43,886 nucleotides of DNA from Hyphomicrobiales bacterium. Lineage in GTDB: Bacteria > Pseudomonadota > Alphaproteobacteria > Rhizobiales > Rhizobiaceae. The position numbers and the translations under genes were made by a program. Of this stretch, positions 33,184-40,934 are shown one piece after another (position 1 is the stretch's first letter; every line of letters starts with the position of its first letter). The notes beneath the pieces were generated by a model. It was given only the letters and a program-made list of their open reading frames with translations, did not search any database and had not been told where the DNA came from. The stretch lies in assembly GCA_900467685.1 (NCBI GenBank), contig UBQX01000018.1:174381-218266 (forward strand). The letters run 5' to 3'.

Positions 33184-34458
33184 ATGGATTCATCTAAAGC
33201 GGCCACGCTCGAGATTGCCGAATCCATCGGGAAGTCTGCAAAAAACAGGATCTACGCCATTTTGGCGGGCCTTTATCTGGCGCAGGGCATTCCGACCTAT
33301 CTGCTTCTGGTCGCCCTGCCACCCATGATGCGCGAAGGTGGGGCGTCGCGTACGGCGATCGGCCTGTTTTCGCTCCTCATGCTGCCGCTGGTCCTCAAGT
33401 TTGCTGTTGCGCCGCTCGTCGATCGCTTTGCGCTCGTGCCCTTTCTCGGCCATCGGCGCGGCTGGATCATCCCGACGCAACTCATGGTCAGCGCCGGCAT
33501 CGCCGTCATGGCTTTCGTGGAGCCGCACAACACCGGTGCGCTCTTTGCGGTCGCCTTCTTCATCACGCTTCTCTCCTCGCTGCAGGACATCGCGACCGAC
33601 GGTTATGCGGTGCGTCGCCTGACGGCACAGAACCGGGCGCTGGGAAATGCGATTCAGGCAGGTGCGGTTGCACTCGGCGTCATCATCGGTGGCACCCTGG
33701 CGCTCATGCTTTACGGCAAGATCGGCTGGACGGCGACCATCCTGGTGATTGCCGTTCTGTCACTGCTTCCGCTTGTTGCCGCCTTCTGGATGGAAGACGT
33801 GCCGCCGGTCGAGCGGCAGACAGGCCCCTCGGGGCAGGGGATCGGCCTGTTGCAATTCTTTCGCCGGCCGAATGCATGGTTGATCCTTGTTTTCGCCCTG
33901 AGTTATCGCGCAAGTGAAGGCCTCGTGCGCGGCATGGAAGGAACCTATCTGGTCGATATCAAGGTTCCGACCGAATGGATCGGCTATATATCGGGCGCTG
34001 CGGCCGCGACGTCCGGCCTTGTTGGCGCAGCCATGGCGGCACTGATCATCCGCAAGGCGGGGCTTCCGGCAACGCTTGTCCTGCTTGGCGGGCTCCGCAG
34101 CCTCTGCTTCCTGGTGTTTGCGCTCAACGCCTTCGGCGTTTGGCCCGGCATTGCCGTCGCGCTCTCCGCCTCCGCCTTCCAGACATTCATCCGCTACATG
34201 GAACTTGTCGCCATCTATTCCTTCTTCATGGCGTCATCCTCCGACAGCCAGCCGGGGACCGATTTCACCCTGCTCAGCTGTGCCGAACTGGTCATCTATC
34301 TCATCGGAACGTCGGTCGCCGGCTATGTCGCCGACAGGCTGGGCTTTGAAGCCCTCTTCACGATCGCGACGCTGATCTCGGTCCTCGGGGTGGGAACATC
34401 GGTGTGGATTCTCGGAAAGATGAAACCAGACGTTCAAGCGGCGCCCGCCGCCGGTTGA
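33184..34458 (+). CDS. MFS permease of the RhtX/FptX siderophore-uptake type
   Basis: A 424-residue major-facilitator protein with about 12 hydrophobic segments, in the AmpG/RhtX/FptX group that moves ferric siderophores (or muropeptides) across the inner membrane. Early markers are YLAQGIPTYLLLVALPPMMREGG, and LQDIATDGYAVRRL in the 2-3 loop region is characteristic of the group. I start at ATG 33184, which has AGAGGGG upstream; an in-frame ATG at 33157 is possible. The RirA box and neighbouring AraC, TonB receptor and reductase genes favour siderophore import over AmpG function. It replaces the usual periplasmic-binding ABC route. Confidence 0.88.
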   Translation: MDSSKAATLEIAESIGKSAKNRIYAILAGLYLAQGIPTYLLLVALPPMMREGGASRTAIGLFSLLMLPLVLKFAVAPLVDRFALVPFLGHRRGWIIPTQLMVSAGIAVMAFVEPHNTGALFAVAFFITLLSSLQDIATDGYAVRRLTAQNRALGNAIQAGAVALGVIIGGTLALMLYGKIGWTATILVIAVLSLLPLVAAFWMEDVPPVERQTGPSGQGIGLLQFFRRPNAWLILVFALSYRASEGLVRGMEGTYLVDIKVPTEWIGYISGAAAATSGLVGAAMAALIIRKAGLPATLVLLGGLRSLCFLVFALNAFGVWPGIAVALSASAFQTFIRYMELVAIYSFFMASSSDSQPGTDFTLLSCAELVIYLIGTSVAGYVADRLGFEALFTIATLISVLGVGTSVWILGKMKPDVQAAPAAG

Positions 34459-34520
34459 GGCCTCCACATCATCTCTGAAGCCGGAAAACGGAGCCGATCC
34501 AAAAGACACCGCTGCAAAGC

Positions 34521-35501
34521 TCAGCCCGTCTGATTGCCGCCCGCTTCGCCGCCGTTGTGATCTGCCGCAAGCCTGCGCCACTCCGAGGGCTTCATTCCAT
34601 AGCGCCTGCGGAAGGTCCGGTTGAAATAGGAGAGGTCGTTGAAGCCGACGAGATAGGCGACCTGGCTGATGGGCAAGGCCGCTCCTTCTGCGATGATCAT
34701 CATCTTGGCGTTGGCAAGGCGTCGTTCGAGAACGTGGCGCGAGAATGTCGTTCCCTCGCGGCTGAAGAACTTCTGAACGGCCCGTGGCGTGATGCCCTCT
34801 GCCTCTGCCACCTGGTTGACCGAATAATCGCTGTCGGAGAGATTTTCTTCGATCCTTGCCTTGATGGAATCAATTCTCGCCTGGGGGGCGGCCGGATGCG
34901 GCGCATCCCCCAGATGTTGGGCCAGTACGGGAAGGAGATCGTGAAAATGCTGGACCATCATGTCCGCATTCTTCCGGCTCTGGGCGTCCTGTCTCAGCAT
35001 GTAGCCGGCATAATTGGTCAGCAGCTGCAAAGGCAGGCAGCCGGCGTCGATGGGTTTCAGCATCAGCGGCTTGAGGATATGGCCCTTGCTCGCCACCGAG
35101 TGGGCCGGCAGATGCGCGAGGTCGAGCCGACCGCCCTCGGTCAGTTCAAGATCCATCGCGTCGTTGGCCGGTGCGAAGATGACGTCGTTCCGCCCGATGC
35201 GTATTCTTCGTTTCCCGCACCTGATGTGCATGGAACCCTCAACGGGGCGCAGAATCACGACGCTCTGATCCATCGCGCCTTTTGCCCGGACGGTCAGTTG
35301 CGCTCTGGGCAAATAGATCGTGGCCAGAGACAATGAAACATAGCGCCAATAAAGGCCGCTTACGCCCGACAGATCATCGCCCTCCACGCTGATCGTCGCC
35401 TCTCCCAGCATGTCGAGAAGAATGTTGCGACACATGATCCGGCTGTCGCAGTCCGGCAAGGATTGAGCGCCAAGTCTCAAGGGGCGGATGGTTTCCATCA
35501 T
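34521..35501 (-). CDS. AraC-family transcriptional regulator (siderophore-responsive type)
   Basis: A 326-residue regulator. The N-terminal sensor domain (about 1-200) shows cupin-like strands (VVILRPVEGSMHIRCGKRRIRIGRNDVIFAPAND region). The C-terminal pair of HTH motifs (about 215-315) contains SVNQVAEAEGITPRAVQKFFSREG and ISQVAYLVGFNDLSYFNRTFRRRYGMKPSEW. The second HTH with GFNDLSYFNRTFRR is a standard AraC signature. Transcribed divergently from the TonB receptor, it is positioned to activate receptor and reductase in response to the ferric siderophore, as RhrA or PchR do. It begins with two adjacent ATGs (35501 and 35498). Confidence 0.9.
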   Translation of the reverse strand: MMETIRPLRLGAQSLPDCDSRIMCRNILLDMLGEATISVEGDDLSGVSGLYWRYVSLSLATIYLPRAQLTVRAKGAMDQSVVILRPVEGSMHIRCGKRRIRIGRNDVIFAPANDAMDLELTEGGRLDLAHLPAHSVASKGHILKPLMLKPIDAGCLPLQLLTNYAGYMLRQDAQSRKNADMMVQHFHDLLPVLAQHLGDAPHPAAPQARIDSIKARIEENLSDSDYSVNQVAEAEGITPRAVQKFFSREGTTFSRHVLERRLANAKMMIIAEGAALPISQVAYLVGFNDLSYFNRTFRRRYGMKPSEWRRLAADHNGGEAGGNQTG

Positions 35502-35573
35502 GGCTCAGGCTTTCCCTTCAAAGTTCGCGTCAGTCCAAGTCAGGTTCGTCGTGATCCAAGCAGACCGATCCTT

Positions 35574-35602
35574 TACCTCATAAAACATGAGTTAAATAGT
35601 CT
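35574..35602. promoter_or_regulatory. Dyad and near-RirA motif in the TonB receptor promoter
   Basis: An imperfect palindrome TTAcCTCAT-N5-ATGAGtTAA (35574-35595) overlaps TGA-N9-TCT (35588-35602), one base off the RirA pattern. Either the AraC regulator or RirA could bind here. Evidence is pattern only. Confidence 0.35.
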
Positions 35603-35615
35603 TGTATTCGAAATT

Positions 35616-35661
35616 CTGGAGGCCTGATCCGCCTCCGGGTGTTTTTCCGCACATGGAGGCG
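35616..35661 (+). promoter_or_regulatory. Possible Shine-Dalgarno-sequestering mRNA switch before the TonB receptor
   Basis: CGCCTCC (35630-35636) can pair either with upstream GGAGGC (35618-35623, plus two flanking pairs) or with GGAGGCG (35655-35661), which contains the ribosome-binding site of the receptor gene. The upstream pairing is followed by GGGTGTTTTT, a terminator-like end. The two folds are mutually exclusive and similar in strength, so they could make an on/off control of translation or termination. This is inferred from base pairing alone. Confidence 0.4.
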
Positions 35662-35664
35662 TAA

Positions 35665-37911
35665 ATGATCGAGGGGCGTGGAGTTCGCGTGCTGCTTTGG
35701 ACATCGGTTGGCGTGGCCGCATTGTCGACGGGGGCCGTTGCACAGGAAAAGCAGACCGGGCAGGGCGCCCAATCGCCCGTCACCAGCCTTGAAGCCATCG
35801 TGGTGACCGGCTCCAGATCGCCGCAGCAGATCTCCGATACGGCGCAGACCATCTATGTCGTCGATTCCAGGAAGATCGAACTAGAGGCCAGGTCCGGCAA
35901 GAGCCTGCAGCAGATCCTCGCGGATACGGTCCCGAGCTTCGATCCGGCGAGCGCCGGCGCCAGAACCTCCTACGGCCAGAACCTGCGCGGCCGCACGGCG
36001 CTGATCCTGATCGACGGCGTTTCAATGAACTCCGCCCGGTCGCTCAGCCGTCAGTTCGATTCGATCGATCCGTTCAACATCGAGCGCGTCGAGGTTCTGT
36101 CCGGTGCGACCTCGATCTATGGCGGAAACGCCACCGGCGGCATCATCAACATCATCACCAAGAAGGGCAAGAATGCCGAGGAAGGCTTCCATGCCGAAGC
36201 GACGGGCGGCCTCACCTCGGGCTTTCGCGGCAGCAACGATCTCGACGGCAATGTCGGGGCGGCCGTCACCTATAACAGCGACAGGTGGGACGGTCGTTTC
36301 TCCATTTCGGGCAACAAGACCGGCGCCTTCTATGGCGGCGGCGGGACGATCCTGATGCCGGATATCACGCAGACATCGACCGCATTCAATCAGCGTCTCG
36401 ATCTGATGGGATCGCTCGGCTTCCAGATCGACGACAATCGGCGCCTGGAGCTTTCGGGCCAGTATTTCGACAGCAAACAGGACTCCGATTACGGGCTCTT
36501 CTACGGTGTGAACTTTGCCGCGCTCACAAAGCCGTCCTTGTTCGAGACGCGGCTGGGCTACAAGTCCGACTTCAATCCGCAGACCACGAGGTCGATGTTC
36601 AACGTTACCTATACGGATGACGATTTTCTCGGGCAGAAGCTTCTGTTGCAGGGCGCCTTCCGCAGCGAAAGGCTCAAATTCAACCCGTTCCCGTCGTCCA
36701 GTTCCGCCACGGGCACCTATTTCGCCGGCAGCGGGCAGGATACGGATTACTACAGCGTCAAGGCGGCGATGGTCTCCGAGCCGATGGACAGCCTCAAGCT
36801 CACCTACGGTATCGATGCCGACCGGGATTCCTTTACGTCGCGCCAGAACGTCTTCGACCTTGCGACGGCAGCGAAGACCGGCGGGATGGACTTCCGCACC
36901 ATCGGCGTGACGGGGCTTTACCCGGCCATCGACGTCTCCACGATCGCAGGTTTTGTGGAAGCCTCCTACGAGGCGACGGACAGCCTGACGCTCAGCGGCG
37001 GCCTGCGCTACCAGTTCGTCAATACCAAGGTCTCGAATTTCGTCGGGGCCGCGCAGCAGGTCGCGATCCTTCAAGGTCGGGCGACTTCCGCAGCCGCGAT
37101 CCCCGGCGGCGAGGTGAATTATGATGCCCTGCTGGTCAATGCCGGCGCAACCTATAAGCTGGGCCCCGATCAGCAGATCTATGGCAATTTCAGCCAGGGC
37201 TTCGAACTGCCCGACCCGGGTAAATATTACGGCGTGGGAACATATTCGCTTTCCGGCGGGGTTTTCAATCTCGTCAACAGCGTCAATGTGAGTTCGTCCG
37301 CGCTGCAGGCCATCAAGACCAATTCCGTGGAACTCGGCTATCGTCTCGATGACGGCAAATACAATCTGGAAGCGGCTGCCTTCTACTCCTTCTCCGACAA
37401 GTCGATCCAGCTCAACCGATCGACGCTGGCCGTCGACGTCGTCAATCGCGACCGGCGCGTTTACGGGATCGAAGGCTCTGCCGGCGTCAAGTTCGACAAC
37501 GGTTTCAACATCGGCGCTCTGGGCCAGTGGGTTCAGACCGAGGTGAAGGGCAGCAACGGCTGGGTGAACGATACGATCGGAACGGCCAGCGTTTCCAAGC
37601 TCGGCGGCTATGTCGGCTGGGAAAAGGACGCGTTGTCGCTGCGCTTTTCGGGCCAGCACGTCTTCAGCCTGACGGATGCCGACAACTTCAAGATCGACGG
37701 CTATACACTGTTCGACCTGACCGGGAGCTATGTGTTCGAAAACAGCAAGACAACGCTCAATTTCGGTGTGCAGAACGTCTTCGATACGCAGTACACGACG
37801 GTGTGGGGTTCTCGCGCAAAGGCGCTTTACGGCGCGCTCGCCGACAAATCTGTCTTCGACTACAAGGGCCGCGGTCGCACATTCGCGATTTCGTTGACCA
37901 AGACCTTCTGA
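35665..37911 (+). CDS. TonB-dependent siderophore receptor
   Basis: A 748-residue outer-membrane gated channel. A signal peptide (VLLWTSVGVAALSTGAVA, cleavage near residue 26) is followed by a TonB-box-like LEAIVVTGSR (about 43-52), the plug domain (about 55-165; GRTALILIDGVSMN, IERVEVLSGATSIYGGNATGGIINIITKKG) and a 22-strand-type barrel. The protein ends RTFAISLTKTF with the expected terminal phenylalanine. GGAGG lies 5 nt before the ATG. It is 11 bp upstream of a siderophore reductase gene, so the pair is co-transcribed. RhtA/hydroxamate-type receptors are the closest idea by context; the siderophore itself is not determined. Confidence 0.93.
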   Translation: MIEGRGVRVLLWTSVGVAALSTGAVAQEKQTGQGAQSPVTSLEAIVVTGSRSPQQISDTAQTIYVVDSRKIELEARSGKSLQQILADTVPSFDPASAGARTSYGQNLRGRTALILIDGVSMNSARSLSRQFDSIDPFNIERVEVLSGATSIYGGNATGGIINIITKKGKNAEEGFHAEATGGLTSGFRGSNDLDGNVGAAVTYNSDRWDGRFSISGNKTGAFYGGGGTILMPDITQTSTAFNQRLDLMGSLGFQIDDNRRLELSGQYFDSKQDSDYGLFYGVNFAALTKPSLFETRLGYKSDFNPQTTRSMFNVTYTDDDFLGQKLLLQGAFRSERLKFNPFPSSSSATGTYFAGSGQDTDYYSVKAAMVSEPMDSLKLTYGIDADRDSFTSRQNVFDLATAAKTGGMDFRTIGVTGLYPAIDVSTIAGFVEASYEATDSLTLSGGLRYQFVNTKVSNFVGAAQQVAILQGRATSAAAIPGGEVNYDALLVNAGATYKLGPDQQIYGNFSQGFELPDPGKYYGVGTYSLSGGVFNLVNSVNVSSSALQAIKTNSVELGYRLDDGKYNLEAAAFYSFSDKSIQLNRSTLAVDVVNRDRRVYGIEGSAGVKFDNGFNIGALGQWVQTEVKGSNGWVNDTIGTASVSKLGGYVGWEKDALSLRFSGQHVFSLTDADNFKIDGYTLFDLTGSYVFENSKTTLNFGVQNVFDTQYTTVWGSRAKALYGALADKSVFDYKGRGRTFAISLTKTF

Positions 37912-37922
37912 TTGGAGAGGCA

Positions 37923-38963
37923 ATGGTCGCACGCGTCACGCCCACGAACTTCCCGCGGGCCTTCAGGCTCAAGGCCCGCGCGAAGCTGCCGGAGCCCGAA
38001 CGGTGTCTGCTGCATCTTGTGGAACATCTGAAAGAGCGCGAAGGAGACATTCGGGCGCAGGGAGACGCGTTCGCGGTCACCTTACCGGACATTTATGGCT
38101 GGATGTGGTGCGAGGATGGGCTGCTTCAGGTGGATGTCGGTTCCCGCGACGCGGAGACGGCCTATTTCGTCAGGACCTGGCTCGATGGCGTCTTCCGGCA
38201 TCTCGCAGGCACGGAAACGGTCGAGATCGAGTGGAAGGAGAACTGGAGCGCCGGCCGATTGCCGCCGAGCTTTTCGATCCTGAAGGTCGAGAGGCTGGAC
38301 ATGTTGACATCGCAGATGGTGCGCATCACGCTGAAGTGTCCCGACGTCACGCGCTTTGATCGCACCGACGCCTTGCACGTTCAGGCCCTTGTGAATTTCG
38401 CGGAAGTGACCGCCGCAACGGGCGAGGAGCGTCCCCCGTTGGCATGGCGACGTTATACGGTTCGCGCCGTCAACGTCGCTCGCCAGACGATCGATATCGA
38501 TGTCTTCCTGCATGGCGGAGGCGGGCTGGGCGCAAGATGGGTGAGCCAACTCCGTGTCGGCGACCTCGTGGGGGTCGCCGGCCCGAGTGGCGGGAGTATC
38601 GGTCTGGCCGACCATTACCTGATTGCCGGTGACGAGACCGCACTTCCCGCAATCGCCCGGATTCTGGATTTCCTTCCGCGACAGTGTGGCGGTGACGTCT
38701 TGATCGAAATCGCAAACGATGCGGAGCGCCTTCCGCTTGAGTTGCCTGACGGTTTCAAGCTGACCTGGCTTGCCCGGCAAGACGACACAGCCTCCGCTCT
38801 GGAAGGCGCGGTCATCAGTGCTCTTGCCCACAAGGCAGCCGAAAAGACTTTTGTCTGGGTCTCCTGCGAGGCAAGCATCGCGTCGCGCCTCCGAAAGCAC
38901 GCCAGGGCGGCCGCAGAACGAGACCACTTCGATCACCTGATCGCCGGCTATTGGAAGAGGTAA
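37923..38963 (+). CDS. DUF2218 + siderophore-interacting protein (FAD-dependent ferric-siderophore reductase)
   Basis: A 346-residue cytosolic fusion. The N-terminal DUF2218 domain (about 8-105; CEDGLLQVDVGSRD, WLDGVFRHLAGTETVEIEW) is followed by a siderophore-interacting protein module. The FAD_binding_9 part has WRRYTVRAVN (RxYT flavin motif), HGGGGLGARWVSQLRVGD and GPSGG, and a C-terminal NAD(P)H-binding part has YLIAGDETALPAIARILD. It reduces ferric siderophore to release iron after import. The DUF2218-SIP fusion is known in rhizobia and actinobacteria. The gene starts 11 bp after the receptor, with GGAGAGG before the ATG. Confidence 0.9.
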   Translation: MVARVTPTNFPRAFRLKARAKLPEPERCLLHLVEHLKEREGDIRAQGDAFAVTLPDIYGWMWCEDGLLQVDVGSRDAETAYFVRTWLDGVFRHLAGTETVEIEWKENWSAGRLPPSFSILKVERLDMLTSQMVRITLKCPDVTRFDRTDALHVQALVNFAEVTAATGEERPPLAWRRYTVRAVNVARQTIDIDVFLHGGGGLGARWVSQLRVGDLVGVAGPSGGSIGLADHYLIAGDETALPAIARILDFLPRQCGGDVLIEIANDAERLPLELPDGFKLTWLARQDDTASALEGAVISALAHKAAEKTFVWVSCEASIASRLRKHARAAAERDHFDHLIAGYWKR

Positions 38964-39009
38964 TACCGGCGGTGACCATTCACGTAGGGGGCGACCTGGT
39001 GCTTTCCCG

Positions 39010-39146
39010 CAAGCCAGCCTGTTCAGGTCTGCGTGTGAATGTGGCGACGAAAGTCCCGCTCGACTGCGTCGTAAAGTTGCGCCACGGTGATTGGCCTTAG
39101 CCGTCGCCTGAGAAGACTAAGCCGACCAGCAGACGAGGCTGGCTTG
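39010..39146 (+). other. Highly self-complementary 137-bp element (candidate structured RNA or palindromic repeat)
   Basis: Perfect 11-bp ends CAAGCCAGCCT (39010-39020) and AGGCTGGCTTG (39136-39146) enclose a second helix GTCTGC/GCAGAC (39027-39032 and 39129-39134). Two internal stems follow: GTGGCG/CGCCAC (39041-39046 and 39080-39085), containing GAC-GAAA-GTC, and CTTAG/CTAAG (39096-39100 and 39117-39121). Together they fold as a branched structure. It lies in the 244-bp gap 38964-39207, 61 bp before the next gene. It may be a leader RNA, a mobile palindromic element of the rhizobial RIME kind, or a relic. Confidence 0.4.
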
Positions 39147-39207
39147 ACATCGGGACTGCGGCAATTTCACATGCGCGCCTTCATGAGGCCAAGGGAGATT
39201 CATCGAG

Positions 39208-40746
39208 ATGCGTCACAGGCTTATCACGGCGACGAGCGCCATTATCGTAGCTTTGACCACGGGGGCGTCTGCGGCAGATATCAGCCAGAACGGTGCCAAC
39301 GCCATCCGTGACAATCTCAATCATCTGCTGCCCGAGGACATCGCCAAGAGCGCGCCAGTGACGGTCACGCCGGCCGGATCGCGCTACGAGATCGTCTACG
39401 ATTTCGCCAAACTGCTGGCGAAGATCAAGAAAGAGGACTTCGAAATCAAGGGCCTGACGCCGTTCAAGATGTTCGCGACACCGCAGGACAGCGGGCTCTG
39501 GAATATCGAAGGCAACAACAACCTCAATGTCACGGGGCATTTCACCGGGCCTGACAAGAAGCGATCCGATTTCACCTATTCGATCGGCGACATGGTGTTT
39601 AACTCGGTCTTCGACCCGGCAATCAGCTATTTCCGCTCGGGAGATTTCAGCGCCAAGCAACTGAAATTCACCTCGTCCACCGATACCGAGGTGGTCAATG
39701 CGAGCTTTGGCGACATGATCTACAAGCTGAGCTCCGCCGAAAGCACCATTGCCGGCCGCCTGGATTTTGCTGCCAGCGGCAAGTTCGGCACCTTTGCGGA
39801 GCAGGTGAGCGGCAAGGAAATGCCGCCTGTCCAGATCTCGGCAGACAGCCTGGATTTCGATGCCAAGATCAATGGCATTGCAGCCAAAGACTTGAAGCAA
39901 ATCGTCCTGTTCGTGCTCGATCACGCCGATCAGAAGCAGCTGAGCAAGGAGAGCGAGACAAAGCTCAAGGACATGGTCCGCAATGCATTTCCGCTGCTGA
40001 GTTCGCTTGAGGAAACCATCAGGCTCAACAACGTCGCCGTCACCAGCGCTGTTGGCGCCGGCGGCGCCAAGTCGTTCGGCTATCGCTTTAAGGTCGACGG
40101 GCCGAGCAACGCAACGCGCTTCGGCGTGGCGATGGACGCCGCCGGCGTCGCTCTCGACAGCGCGCTGGTTCCGCCCGGTTACGCTGCCTTCCTGCCGCAG
40201 GCGCTCGATATCCAGTTTGGCATCCCAGGCATGGATTTCGCGGCCTTCGGCGGCGAGTTGATGAACGTGGATTTCACCAATTCAACCAATGACGGCGAAA
40301 AGGCCGGACGCCAGGCTGCCGAGAAGCTCTTTCCGGGCGGTATCTTCAAGGTTGATTTTCCGAAGGTTAGCGCCAGGTCTGACGTTTATGACGTCGAGGT
40401 ATCCGGGGAACTGGAGGGCCGCGTGGACAAGAAGAAGGACTACAAGCTCAACGCCTCAATCGTCGCACGCGACTACGACAAGACGATTGCGGCCGTGCAG
40501 GAATTGGCAAAAGCCAAGCCGGATCTCACCCAGGTGTCCTTTGGCCTGATGATGATCAAGGGCTTCGCCAAGGCCGATCCTGATGGTGCACAGCGCTGGG
40601 AGGTGGCAATCGCCAGCGACGGGTCGATCAAGATCAACGGCCAGCAGATCAAGGGGCCGGACGCCCCGGCGGCTGACGAGGGCGCGCCTTCAGACGAAGC
40701 AGATCCCACGGATGAAACGGCACCTTCCGACGAGACCAAGCCCTGA
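39208..40746 (+). CDS. Large periplasmic protein of unknown function (DUF2125-like)
   Basis: A 512-residue secreted protein. The signal peptide (LITATSAIIVALTTGASA) is probably cleaved near residue 22. The mature protein is rich in alternating beta patterns (YEIVYDFAKLLAKI, LNVTGHFTGPDKK, GRLDFAASGKFG), reminiscent of alphaproteobacterial DUF2125 proteins, which are lipid-transfer-like in predicted shape; I am not certain of the family. The C-terminal 25 residues are an acidic low-complexity tail with imperfect APSDE/ADPTDETAPSDE repeats. It stands alone between the siderophore genes and the chemoreceptor, so context gives no function. Confidence 0.8.
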   Translation: MRHRLITATSAIIVALTTGASAADISQNGANAIRDNLNHLLPEDIAKSAPVTVTPAGSRYEIVYDFAKLLAKIKKEDFEIKGLTPFKMFATPQDSGLWNIEGNNNLNVTGHFTGPDKKRSDFTYSIGDMVFNSVFDPAISYFRSGDFSAKQLKFTSSTDTEVVNASFGDMIYKLSSAESTIAGRLDFAASGKFGTFAEQVSGKEMPPVQISADSLDFDAKINGIAAKDLKQIVLFVLDHADQKQLSKESETKLKDMVRNAFPLLSSLEETIRLNNVAVTSAVGAGGAKSFGYRFKVDGPSNATRFGVAMDAAGVALDSALVPPGYAAFLPQALDIQFGIPGMDFAAFGGELMNVDFTNSTNDGEKAGRQAAEKLFPGGIFKVDFPKVSARSDVYDVEVSGELEGRVDKKKDYKLNASIVARDYDKTIAAVQELAKAKPDLTQVSFGLMMIKGFAKADPDGAQRWEVAIASDGSIKINGQQIKGPDAPAADEGAPSDEADPTDETAPSDETKP

Positions 40747-40934
40747 TCACAAAGGTTTGCTTCGTCTCACCGCAATTCCTGAGATGGCATCGTGAGAATT
40801 GCTTCAAGCAGTGAACCAAAGCAGTCTTGCGCTGTAGTCGTTTCATCCCGGTCGGTTGTTCAAGTGAAGGCGGCGCTGCTCTCCACTTTTTCAAGCCCTG
40901 AAGTATCAAACCAGTCGTCGACGGCCAGGACGCC
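40747..40934. other. Intergenic gap with inverted repeats between convergent genes
   Basis: Two overlapping stems are possible: GCAATTC/GAATTGC (40772-40778 and 40796-40802) and TCTCAC/GTGAGA (40765-40770 and 40792-40797). They may form a shared transcription end for the gene at 39208 and the chemoreceptor at 40935. No T-run supports an intrinsic terminator. Confidence 0.35.

Noticed and set aside
33184-34458. AmpG muropeptide permease
   Set aside because: The fold family is shared, but a RirA box and siderophore receptor, regulator and reductase neighbours point to the RhtX/FptX branch.
36022-37932. A 636-codon minus-strand frame opposite the TonB receptor
   Set aside because: Its translation has no recognisable domain, whereas the plus strand encodes a complete receptor with signal peptide, plug and terminal Phe.
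39010-39146. A cobalamin riboswitch or integron attC site
   Set aside because: AGCCAG and GCCAC occur, but the B12-box arrangement is absent, and the attC core sequences (RYYYAAC / GTTRRRY) are not at the ends.
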